Below are positions 47,880-55,755 of a DNA stretch of 64,000 nucleotides, piece by piece (within the stretch, counting starts at the first letter, position 1; each line of letters opens with the position of its first letter). The DNA comes from Azospira oryzae (GTDB lineage: Bacteria > Pseudomonadota > Gammaproteobacteria > Burkholderiales > Rhodocyclaceae). Below the pieces are notes generated by a model. The model searched no databases, was not told the origin of the DNA, and saw only the letters and a program-made list of their open reading frames with translations. The position numbers and the translations under genes are program-made. Location of the stretch: assembly GCF_004217225.1 (NCBI RefSeq), contig NZ_SHKM01000001.1:1836137-1900136 (forward strand). The letters run 5' to 3'.

Positions 47880-50798
47880 TCACACCGGCAGGCGGCTCTC
47901 GCTGCGCTGCCAGTCGCCCTTGAGCAGGGGAATCTGGTGCGGCGGCACCGGCTTGCTGAACAGGTAGCCCTGCAGTTCATCGCAATCCAGGTCGCTCAGC
48001 ACCTGCCACTGGGCCTCGGTCTCCACCCCTTCGGCGACGGTGCGCATGCCCAGGCCGTGGGCCAGGAGGATCACCGCCCGCACCACGGAGCGCGCCTCCC
48101 GGTCGTCCAGGAGGCGGGAGACGAAGCTGCGGTCGATCTTCACCTCGTCCACCGGATACCGGGAGAGATAGGAAAGGGAGGAATAGCCCGTGCCGAAATC
48201 GTCGATGGAGACCCGCACCCCGGCCTGGCGCAGGGTGCTGAAGATGGCCAGGATCTGTTCCGGGTCGTCGGCCAGGGAGCTTTCCGTCAGTTCCAACTCC
48301 AGGCCGGCCGGGTCGATGCCGCTCTGGGTCACCACCTGCAGCACCTCCTGGGCAAAGTCCCAGCGCCGCAGCTGGCGGGCCGAAACATTCACCGCCACCC
48401 GCGGCACCGGCACCCCCTGCTCCTGCCAGGCCCGCAGCTGGCGGCAGGCGGCCACCAGGCACCAGTGGCCGATGGCGTCGATGAGGCCGGCGTTTTCCGC
48501 CAGGGCGATGAAGCTGTCGGGCATGACCAGGCCCCGGGTCGGATGGCGCCAGCGCACCAGGGCCTCGACCCCGGCGATGCGGCCGCTGCTGGCACCGATC
48601 TGGGGCTGGTAGTAGAGCAGCAGCTGCTCGCCCTCGACGGCCCGGCGCAGGTCGTTCTCCAGTTCCAGCCGCTCCAGGGAACGCTCGTTGTGGCTGGCGA
48701 TGAAGAAGCGGTAGGCCGCCCGGCCACCGTCCTTGGCTGCGTACATGGCCACGTCGGCATGCTTGAGCAGGGACTCCCCGTCCTCCCCGTCGGCCGGGTA
48801 GAGGGCGATGCCGATGGAGGTGGAGGCAAAAATCTCCCGCTCCCCCAGCCGCACCGGCTGGTCGAACTGGGCCAACAGCTTGCCGGCGACGATGCTGGCA
48901 TCCTCCGCCGACAGCACTTCGGGCAGCAGCAGGACGAACTCGTCGCCGCCGAGGCGGGCCAGGGTGTCGCCCTCCCGCAGACAGAGACTGAGGCGGGCCC
49001 CCACTTCCTTGAGCAGCAGGTCGCCCTGGTCGTGGCCCAGGGTGTCGTTCACCGCCTTGAAGCGGTCCAGGTCCAGCAGCAGCACCGCCAGCTTGCGCCG
49101 GGAACGGTGGGCCTGGCGCAGGGCGTTTTCCAGGCGGTCGTAGAAAAGGCGGCGGTTGGGCAGGCCGGTGAGGGGGTCGTGGTAGGCCAGGTGGTGGATG
49201 TGGGCCTCGGCCTGCTTGCGGTCGGTGATGTCGGTGAACAGGCCCACGTACTGGCTGACCTGGCCGGCCCCGTCCTTGATGGCGGTGATGGACAGCCACT
49301 CCGGATAGGTCTCGCCGGACTTGCGCCGGTTGATCACTTCGCCCTGCCACTTGCCCTGCTCCTGCAGGCTCTGCCACATCTGGGCATAGAAGGCCGGATC
49401 GTGCTGGCCCGAGGCCAGGATATGGCCCGGCGCCCGGCCCCGGGCGTCCGCCTCGGAATAGCCGGTGACCTCGGAGAAGGCCGGATTGACCGACTGGATG
49501 CGGCCCCGGGCATCGGTCACCACCATGGCCTCGCCCAGGCTGTCGAAGACCCTGGCCGCCAGATGCAGGCGGGCCTCGGCCTGCTTGATTTCGCTGATGT
49601 CGCGGAAGGAGGCCACGTAGCCGGCCTGGTCGGCGTCGCCCTCGCCGCCCCGCAGGGGCGCCCCCAGCACGGCCACCGGGAAGGCACTGCCGTCGCTGCG
49701 CACGAAATCGTCCTCGCCCTCGAACACGGCGCCGGTGGCCAGGGCCCGGGCCAGGCCGGAAACCTCGGCCGGCGCCGCGCCGGGCCACAGCACCGTGGCG
49801 GCATCGCGGCCGAGCAGGCCGCCCGGCGCCGCCCCCAGCAGGGCTTCGGCCCGCTGGTTGGCGAAGGTGATGCGCCCGCCCCGGTCCAGGGCCAGGATGC
49901 CTTCGGCCAGGGTATTGGCGATGTTGTCGAGGAAGGCATGGCTGTGGCCCAGCTCCAGGGCCGACTTCTTCAGCTCCACCATGATGTAGACCACGGTGGC
50001 GATGAGGAACAGGGCAAACAGGGCCAGCAGCAGGCGGTAGCTTTCTGCCTGCTTCAGGTCCTGGCGGTAGATTTCGCTGTAGTCCCGGTAGGAGGCCTCC
50101 AGGCTGCCGGCGAAGGGGCTGCCGGTGAGTTCGTTGAGCAGGCTCTCCACGTCCAGGCGATGGCGCAGCACCTGCTGGCCGTGGGCCGTCATCAGCAGCA
50201 CCTGGCGCCGCACCTCCAGAGGCCAGCCGACGACCTGGTCCTGCAGGGCGGAGAGGTCGGCGGCCACCGCCGGCATGTCGTCGGCCTCGCCGCGGATGAG
50301 GAACTCCATGATTTCCCGCCCCACCGTCGCCAGCAGGGCGCTGTGGGGCACGCTGCCGCGGCCGTCCGGGCTGTCGCTGGCACGCAGGAGCTGGCTGGAG
50401 AGATTGAGGAAGTGGTCCTGGGAATTGCGCAGCAGGGCGTTCTGCTGCTTGAAGCGCTCCAGTCCTTCCCGCTTTTCCTGCCACAGGGCCAGCACCGGGG
50501 TCATGGCCTCGCTGCCGTGGCGCTGCAGTTCCGCCTGCAAACGTTGCAGCAGGGCGGAAATGCGCTCGTCCGCCGCCGCCACCGCGTCATAGTCCTGCAA
50601 CTGGCGGTGGCGCAGTTTGAGCAGGTCCTGGTTGAGGCGGGCGTCCAGGGCGACGATCTCATGCACCAGGGCCTCGACCCGGGCCTGCTCGGCGACGTCG
50701 GCCCCGGTGCTGCGCTGGAACAGCCCCACCAGGATGACGGTGAGGATCAGCACCAGCAGCCAGGGGGCGGCGCCCTTCCAGGACGGCAGGCGGGTCAT
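47880..50798 (-). CDS. Membrane PAS-PAS-GGDEF-EAL cyclic-di-GMP protein
   Basis: The 972-residue sensor has a membrane segment at about 13-30, a ~225-residue helical periplasmic domain, a second segment near 250-275 (LLLALFALFLIATVVYIMVEL), two PAS domains (about 285-530), then diguanylate cyclase and phosphodiesterase domains. The active-site loop GGDEF is intact (about 617-621), and the EAL motif (VEALVRWRHP, about 744) with later DDFGTGYSSL is intact. Both activities are thus possible; which dominates cannot be told. It overlaps the upstream cytochrome c peroxidase gene by four bases. Confidence 0.94.
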   Translation of the reverse strand: MTRLPSWKGAAPWLLVLILTVILVGLFQRSTGADVAEQARVEALVHEIVALDARLNQDLLKLRHRQLQDYDAVAAADERISALLQRLQAELQRHGSEAMTPVLALWQEKREGLERFKQQNALLRNSQDHFLNLSSQLLRASDSPDGRGSVPHSALLATVGREIMEFLIRGEADDMPAVAADLSALQDQVVGWPLEVRRQVLLMTAHGQQVLRHRLDVESLLNELTGSPFAGSLEASYRDYSEIYRQDLKQAESYRLLLALFALFLIATVVYIMVELKKSALELGHSHAFLDNIANTLAEGILALDRGGRITFANQRAEALLGAAPGGLLGRDAATVLWPGAAPAEVSGLARALATGAVFEGEDDFVRSDGSAFPVAVLGAPLRGGEGDADQAGYVASFRDISEIKQAEARLHLAARVFDSLGEAMVVTDARGRIQSVNPAFSEVTGYSEADARGRAPGHILASGQHDPAFYAQMWQSLQEQGKWQGEVINRRKSGETYPEWLSITAIKDGAGQVSQYVGLFTDITDRKQAEAHIHHLAYHDPLTGLPNRRLFYDRLENALRQAHRSRRKLAVLLLDLDRFKAVNDTLGHDQGDLLLKEVGARLSLCLREGDTLARLGGDEFVLLLPEVLSAEDASIVAGKLLAQFDQPVRLGEREIFASTSIGIALYPADGEDGESLLKHADVAMYAAKDGGRAAYRFFIASHNERSLERLELENDLRRAVEGEQLLLYYQPQIGASSGRIAGVEALVRWRHPTRGLVMPDSFIALAENAGLIDAIGHWCLVAACRQLRAWQEQGVPVPRVAVNVSARQLRRWDFAQEVLQVVTQSGIDPAGLELELTESSLADDPEQILAIFSTLRQAGVRVSIDDFGTGYSSLSYLSRYPVDEVKIDRSFVSRLLDDREARSVVRAVILLAHGLGMRTVAEGVETEAQWQVLSDLDCDELQGYLFSKPVPPHQIPLLKGDWQRSESRLPV

Positions 50799-51829
50799 GG
50801 CCGCACGTCCCCGTTGAGGGACTGCAGGAAGGTGACGATCAGGGTCACGTCCCGGGCCGGCAGCTCCACGCCCAACTGGTAGCGCCCCATGAGGGCCACC
50901 GCCTCGTCCAGGGAGGAAGTGGCGGCGTCGTGGAAATAGGGGGCGGTGAGCGCCACGTTGCGCAGGGTCGGCACCTTGAACACATGCCGGTCCTCGTCCC
51001 GGCCGGTGACGTTGAAACGCCCCATGTCGGCGGCGGTCAGGGCCTTCTTGTTGGCAAAGTAGTTGTCCATGACGCCGAAGCGCTGGAACAGGTTGCCGCC
51101 CACATTCACCCCCTGGTGGCAGGAAGAGCAGCCGTGACGTTTGAACAGGCGGTAACCGGCCTTTTCCTCGTCGGACAGGGCGGTGTCATCGCCCCGCAGC
51201 CAGCGGTCGAAACGGGAGGGGGTCAGCAGGGAGCGTTCGTACTCGGCAATGGCGTGGCGCACCGTGGCCGCCGTCAGCCCGGCCGGGTAGGCACTGGCGA
51301 AGCGGCTGCGCAATTCCTTGTCGGCCTGCAGCTTGGCCAGCACCTGGTCCCAATCCGCCGCCATTTCCAGCGGATTGTGCACCGGACCTTCCACCTGCTC
51401 CTCCAGGGTGGCGGCGCGGCCGTCCCAGAACTGGCGGAAATTGAAGGCGGCATTGAGCACCGTGGGGGCATTGATGCCGCCCTTCTTGCCGTCCACCCCG
51501 CGGGACACCGGCATGCCGTCGGCACCGCCCCGCTGCAGGTCATGGCAGCCGGCACAGGCCAGGGAGTCGTCGCGGGAGAGGCGGGGATCGTTGAAGAGGA
51601 GGCGCCCCAGGGCCACCTTGGCCGGATCCACCGGCAGGCTGTCGGGCAGGGGCAGCAGGGGCTCGCCGGGGCGGATCGGGGTAGTCGCCAGCAGGGCGGG
51701 CATGGGTTCGACCGCGGCATCGGGCGAGGCCGCCAGGCGCGGATACAGCAACGCCCCCACCGCCGTAACGGCCAGTACGCAGATCACTGCGAACAGGCGC
51801 AAATTGGGAAGACCTGCCGGCTTCGCCAT
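50795..51829 (-). CDS. Di-haem cytochrome c peroxidase (CcpA/MauG family)
   Basis: A 344-residue protein with an N-terminal membrane segment or uncleaved signal (LFAVICVLAVTAVGALLYP) and two haem c sites: CAGCH at about residue 91 and CSSCH at about 233. The segment PVDPAKVALGRLLFNDPRLSRDDSLACAGCH is the conserved CcpA start. The family reduces H2O2 in the periplasm with electrons from cytochrome c; MauG relatives instead modify proteins. Its stop overlaps the GGDEF-EAL start, so the two are made together. Confidence 0.92.
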   Translation of the reverse strand: MAKPAGLPNLRLFAVICVLAVTAVGALLYPRLAASPDAAVEPMPALLATTPIRPGEPLLPLPDSLPVDPAKVALGRLLFNDPRLSRDDSLACAGCHDLQRGGADGMPVSRGVDGKKGGINAPTVLNAAFNFRQFWDGRAATLEEQVEGPVHNPLEMAADWDQVLAKLQADKELRSRFASAYPAGLTAATVRHAIAEYERSLLTPSRFDRWLRGDDTALSDEEKAGYRLFKRHGCSSCHQGVNVGGNLFQRFGVMDNYFANKKALTAADMGRFNVTGRDEDRHVFKVPTLRNVALTAPYFHDAATSSLDEAVALMGRYQLGVELPARDVTLIVTFLQSLNGDVRP

Positions 51830-51905
51830 GGACGTGCTCCAACCTCGTTGAACTCGGCGCTTCCGGTCTGATGCCGGAATCCACCCTTAACCGACAGCAT
51901 AAAAC

Positions 51906-51938
51906 AAAAAAGGGACAGGCTCGCGCCTGTCCCTTTTT
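51906..51938 (-). terminator. Intrinsic terminator after tRNA-Phe
   Basis: Perfect 10-bp stem AGGGACAGGC/GCCTGTCCCT with a four-base loop, flanked by A and T runs, so it can act in both directions. It is 10 bases past the tRNA 3' end. Confidence 0.9.
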
Positions 51939-51947
51939 ATCGAATCT

Positions 51948-52023
51948 TGGTGGCCAGTCGCGGAATCGAACCACGGACACGCGGATTTTCAATCCGCTGC
52001 TCTACCAACTGAGCTAACTGGCC
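51948..52023 (-). tRNA. tRNA-Phe (GAA)
   Basis: A complete 76-base cloverleaf with encoded CCA. Acceptor GGCCAGT/ACTGGCC, D arm GCTCAGTTGGTAGAGC, anticodon arm GCGGATTGAAAATCCGC with anticodon GAA, and T arm CGTGGTTCGATTCCGCG. No integrated element is attached to it in this window. Confidence 0.97.
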
Positions 52024-52097
52024 AAAAACGAAGGCCGCATTGTAGCCACGACCTACCGACCTGTCAAAGACTTTGTGACATTTATTTCGCAACGCCC

Positions 52098-53633
52098 TCA
52101 CACCGACCCCGGCGGCGGCAGGGAGCGGTTCCAGGCGGAGGCCAGGGGCGCATCTTCGGCCAGCTCGGGACGGGGCTCCTGGTAGGCGGGGAAAACCACC
52201 CGGGCGATGCTGCCCTGGCCCTTGGGATTGGGCCGCAGGCTGGCCTGGGCGTGATGCAGCTCGGCGATCTCGCGGACGATGGGCAGGCCCAGGCCGGAGC
52301 CTTCGGTGCCCGCATCGTCCACCCGGTAGAAGCGCTCGAAGACCAGTTCGGACTGTTCCTCGGTGATGCCGATGCCGCTGTCCTCGATTTCCAGCACCAC
52401 TTCCGATTCGCCGCCTTCGCTGCGCCGGCGCACCACCCGGCAGGTGACCTGGCCGCCCACGGGGGTGTAGCGCAGGGCGTTGTCGATGAGGTTGTTGATC
52501 ATCTCCCGCAGCAGGAAGGAGTTGCCCTCGATCTCGGTGGCGCCGTCGGCAGGCTCGTAGCCCATGTCGATGTAGTTCTCCAGGGCCCGCATGACCCAGT
52601 CCTCGACGATCTCCCGCAGCAGCTTGTCCAGGTTCATGGGCGCCAGGGGCTGGCTGGCGGCGCCGCTGCCGGCCTCGGCCCGAGCCAGGGTGAGCAGCTG
52701 GTTCACCAGGTGGGAGGCCCGGTCCACCGCCCCGGCCATCTGCCGCAGGGCGTACAGCAGGCGCTCCGGGTCGTTCTCCCGCATGGCCAGCTGGGCCTGG
52801 GTCTTGAGGCCGGTGAGGGGGGTGCGCATCTGGTGGGCGGCGTCGGCGATGAAGCGGGTCTGGGCCTCCATGTTGCGCTCCATGCGCTCCAGCATGCCGT
52901 TGAAGGCCTCGATCAGGGGCTGCAGTTCTTCCGGCACCTTGCGCGTGTTGATGGGCGAGAGATCGCCGGGACGGCGGGCCTCGATGCGGCTGCGCAGCTT
53001 GGTCAGGGGTTTCAGCCCCTGGGAGAGGCCGAACCAGACCAGGATCACCGCCAGGGGAATGATGACGAACTGGGGCAGGATGACGCTGGCGATGATCTTG
53101 TTGGCCAGCTGGGAGCGCTTTTCCAGGGTCTCGCCCACTTCCACCACCAGCCAGCGGTCGTCGGGCCGGTTGGGATCGGCGAGGAACTGGTAGGCGATGC
53201 GCAGGTCCTGGCCGTTGAATTCGCCGTCGCGGAAGCTGATCTCGCCGGTGTCGTCCCGGGGCCGCACCAGCTCGGGGGCCACCGGCAACTCCTTGTCGCC
53301 AGCCAGGCGCGTACCTTCCCGGGTGACGACATGGAAGTAGACGCTGTCCACCTCGTCGGCCCGCAGCACGGCCCGGGCCGAGCCGGAAAGGTTGATCACC
53401 GGCTTGCTGTCGCTGTAGCGGATCTGCCGGGCGATGGCGTTCACGTTCTCCCGCAGGGCCTGGTCGTAGGGATAGCCGGCAACGATGTTGGCGAAATAGT
53501 GGGTGATGGCGATGCTGATGGGCCAGACGAAGAGCAGGGGCGCCAGCATCCAGTCCAGGATTTCCCCGAACAGGGAGCGCTGGGCGTCGCCCCCCTCCTT
53601 AGCGGCCGGCGCCGGGTTCTTGCGGCTTTTCAA
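52098..53633 (-). CDS. Sensor histidine kinase, TctE-like
   Basis: A 511-residue kinase. Two membrane segments (about 28-48 and 183-205) bracket a periplasmic 2CSK-type sensor domain. The phosphoacceptor box is RFIADAAHQMRTPLTGL; N and G boxes are MINNLIDNALRYTP, IEDSGIGI and GSGLGLPIVREI. The paired regulator overlaps its start. TctE-type kinases often control tricarboxylate uptake, but no tctCBA genes are nearby, so the signal is unknown. Confidence 0.92.
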   Translation of the reverse strand: MKSRKNPAPAAKEGGDAQRSLFGEILDWMLAPLLFVWPISIAITHYFANIVAGYPYDQALRENVNAIARQIRYSDSKPVINLSGSARAVLRADEVDSVYFHVVTREGTRLAGDKELPVAPELVRPRDDTGEISFRDGEFNGQDLRIAYQFLADPNRPDDRWLVVEVGETLEKRSQLANKIIASVILPQFVIIPLAVILVWFGLSQGLKPLTKLRSRIEARRPGDLSPINTRKVPEELQPLIEAFNGMLERMERNMEAQTRFIADAAHQMRTPLTGLKTQAQLAMRENDPERLLYALRQMAGAVDRASHLVNQLLTLARAEAGSGAASQPLAPMNLDKLLREIVEDWVMRALENYIDMGYEPADGATEIEGNSFLLREMINNLIDNALRYTPVGGQVTCRVVRRRSEGGESEVVLEIEDSGIGITEEQSELVFERFYRVDDAGTEGSGLGLPIVREIAELHHAQASLRPNPKGQGSIARVVFPAYQEPRPELAEDAPLASAWNRSLPPPGSV

Positions 53634-54282
53634 GGCAGTAACCGAGTCCGCGCACGGTGGCGATGCGTACCCCGCCGGATTCCAGCTTCTTGCGCAGGCG
53701 GTGGATGTACACCTCGATGGCGTTGTGGCTCACCTCCTCGCCCCAGCCGCACAGGTGGTCCACCAGCTGGTCCTTGGAGACCAGGCGGCCGACCCGGGAG
53801 AGGAGGATTTCCAGCAGCCCCAGTTCCCGGGCCGAGAGGTCCAGGTTCTGGCCGTCCAGCTGGGCCACCCGGCCGGCCTGGTCGTAGGTCAGGGCACCGC
53901 AGGTGATGACCGGGGCGGTGCCGGAGGAACGCCGGGTGAGGGCCCGCACCCGGGCCTCCAGCTCGGCCAGTTCGAAGGGCTTGGCCATGTAATCGTCGGC
54001 CCCCAGGTCCAGGCCCTTGACCCGGTCGCCGGTGCCGTCGAGAGCGGTGAGGATCAGCACCGGCAGCTGCACATTGCGGGCCCGCAGGCGCTTCAGCACC
54101 TCCAGCCCGGGCAGCTTGGGCAGGCCCAGGTCGAGGATGAGCAGGTCGTAGGAATTGGTCATCAAGGCCGTATCGGCCTCCAGACCCGTATAGGCGCAGT
54201 CAACGGCGTAGCCGCCCTGCCGCAGGGAACGGGAAAGCCCGTCCGCGATGATTTTGTCGTCTTCAGCCAGGAGTATGCGCAT
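53599..54282 (-). CDS. OmpR/PhoB-family response regulator, TctD-like
   Basis: A 227-residue two-domain regulator. The receiver has acidic EDD near the start, the phosphorylation Asp in DLLILDLGLPKLPG and the Lys of MAKPFEL. The C-terminal winged helix (LTYDQAGRVAQLDGQNLDLSARELGLLEILL...IEVYIHRLRKKLESGGVRIATVRGLGYCL) binds DNA. It overlaps the kinase gene by 35 bases, so the two are one operon. Target genes are unknown; the divergent exporter operon is one candidate. Confidence 0.93.
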   Translation of the reverse strand: MRILLAEDDKIIADGLSRSLRQGGYAVDCAYTGLEADTALMTNSYDLLILDLGLPKLPGLEVLKRLRARNVQLPVLILTALDGTGDRVKGLDLGADDYMAKPFELAELEARVRALTRRSSGTAPVITCGALTYDQAGRVAQLDGQNLDLSARELGLLEILLSRVGRLVSKDQLVDHLCGWGEEVSHNAIEVYIHRLRKKLESGGVRIATVRGLGYCLEKPQEPGAGR

Positions 54283-54631
54283 GGAGGATAAGAGCCTGAT
54301 CCGCGTAAGTTTTATGTAAGCCCGCGCCCTTAATCTGGCGCCGCTGTTCTCCTTTTATGGTCTTAGGAGTCTCGCTTCGGCGGGACTCGGGGGGCGGTTC
54401 GATTCCTGCACCGAATCGTCCCCTGCCATCTTTCTTGCGCGCTTTTTCTGTGCGTGCTGCGTTCCCGCCTCCGCTTCGTCCTCGCTCGGCCACAGGCTAA
54501 AAACCGCCTCTGGCGCCGCTTTCCGCCGCACGGACGTTCCTTACGGGAACCTTTTCAGTGTAACAAATTCGCCCCTCTCCGGTTGCTGCGCCGCGTCATG
54601 GACGGCACTGCCAGCTCCATCCGGACGGCAT
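54283..54631. other. Noncoding gap with hairpins between regulator and exporter operon
   Basis: About 350 bases without a credible gene. It holds a 9-bp hairpin with a TTCG tetraloop (GAGTCTCGC/GCGGGACTC, 54367-54388), a CGATTC/GAATCG hairpin (54400-54418) that resembles a tRNA T-arm only superficially, and GTTCC/GGAAC near 54537-54552. Short frames here use poor codons. It may carry promoters for both flanking operons or a small RNA. Confidence 0.4.
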
Positions 54632-54655
54632 CATTTCATTCAAATGAATGAAATG
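54632..54655. promoter_or_regulatory. Probable operator for the CecR-like TetR regulator
   Basis: A 24-bp palindrome with perfect 10-bp arms, CATTTCATTC-N4-GAATGAAATG, A/T-rich in a GC-rich setting. It lies 66 bases upstream of the hlyD-type gene that opens the exporter operon ending with a TetR regulator. Size and symmetry fit a TetR-family dimer site. Confidence 0.7.
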
Positions 54656-54720
54656 GCACAATGGAGTCATTCAAAGCGCCGGCCATCCCCCAGGCGCCGC
54701 ATCCTCCGCGGAGAATCCCC

Positions 54721-55707
54721 ATGCCCTCCCCTGCCCCCACCTCCATCGCCCGCCGGGCCGTACCCCTGGTCCTGGTCGCCGTGCTGCTGCTCGGCGGCGC
54801 CATCGCCTACCGCCTGCGCCCGCCGGCCCTGCCCCCCGGCATCGCCACTGGCAACGGACGCCTGGAAGCCATCGAAGTGGATGTGGCGACCAAGGTGGCG
54901 GGCCGCCTGGCCGAGGTCAACGCCCGGGAAGGGGACAGCGTGCCGCTCAACGCAGTCCTCGCCCGCCTCGACGCCGAGGACCTGGCCGCCCAGCTGCAGG
55001 CGGCCGAAGCCCAGATCCGCCAGGCCCGGGAAAGCACCCGGGAAGCCAAGGCCGGAGTAAACAGCGCCGCCAGCCAGCGGCGCCTGGCCCAATCCACCCT
55101 GAAGCGGACCGAAGCCCTGGTGCAAAAGGGCTACGTCACCGGCAACAAGCTGGACCAGGACCAAAGCACCCTGCAGACCGCCGACGCGGCCCTGGCCGCG
55201 GCCCAGACCCGGGTGGCCGAAGCCGTGGCGGCGGTGGAATCGGCCCAGGCCAAGGCCGAGGCCCTGCGCGTCAGCCTGCGCGACACCGCCCTGCGGGCAC
55301 CCCTGGCCGGCCGGGTGCTGTACCGCCTGGCCGAACCGGGCGAGGTGCTGGCCGCCGGCGGCAAGGTGCTGACCCTGCTGGACATGAACGACATGTACCT
55401 GACCATCTACCTGCCCACGGCGGAAGCGGGCAAGGTAGCCGTGGGCGACGAAGCCCGCATCGTCCTCGACGCCCTGGAGACGCCCATTCCCGCCCGGGTC
55501 AGCTTCGTCGCGCCGAAGGCCCAGTTCACGCCCAAGGAAGTGGAAACCCGCAACGAGCGGGAAAAGCTCATGTTCCGCCTGAAGCTGCGGGTGGAGCCGG
55601 AATGGCTGGCCCAGCACGCCGACCTGGCCAAGCCCGGCATGCCCGGCGTCGGCTACGTGCGCACCGCCGCCGACGTGGCCTGGCCCGCCAAGCTGCAGCT
55701 GCGCTGA
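54721..55707 (+). CDS. HlyD/YhiI-type membrane fusion protein
   Basis: A 328-residue periplasmic adaptor. I chose the ATG at 54721, after GGAGA, which starts an uncleaved signal anchor (RRAVPLVLVAVLLLGGAIAYRL). Lipoyl/barrel-sandwich halves (ATGNGRLEAIEVDVATKVAGRLAEVNAREGDSV and RAPLAGRVLYRLAEPGEVLAAGGKVLTLLDMND) flank a long Ala/Gln/Glu coiled-coil hairpin (about 90-190). It should link the downstream ABC pump to an outer-membrane channel, which is not encoded here. Confidence 0.93.
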   Translation: MPSPAPTSIARRAVPLVLVAVLLLGGAIAYRLRPPALPPGIATGNGRLEAIEVDVATKVAGRLAEVNAREGDSVPLNAVLARLDAEDLAAQLQAAEAQIRQARESTREAKAGVNSAASQRRLAQSTLKRTEALVQKGYVTGNKLDQDQSTLQTADAALAAAQTRVAEAVAAVESAQAKAEALRVSLRDTALRAPLAGRVLYRLAEPGEVLAAGGKVLTLLDMNDMYLTIYLPTAEAGKVAVGDEARIVLDALETPIPARVSFVAPKAQFTPKEVETRNEREKLMFRLKLRVEPEWLAQHADLAKPGMPGVGYVRTAADVAWPAKLQLR

Positions 55708-55755
55708 TCCCGCCACCGGCCCTACCCCAACCACTCCCACTCCCGGCCCGCCGCC

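Noticed and set aside
47937-50882. 981-codon plus-strand open frame opposite the GGDEF-EAL gene
   Set aside because: Antisense shadow; no signal, domain or ribosome-binding site, and the minus strand has complete catalytic motifs.
51948-52023. tRNA-Phe as an integration site for a mobile element
   Set aside because: No integrase and no direct repeat of the tRNA 3' end is visible in the neighbouring sequence.
54389-54420. T-arm-like sequence (GGTTCGATTCC) suggesting a tRNA or tmRNA remnant
   Set aside because: The five flanking bases do not pair as a T stem and there is no acceptor or anticodon arm nearby.
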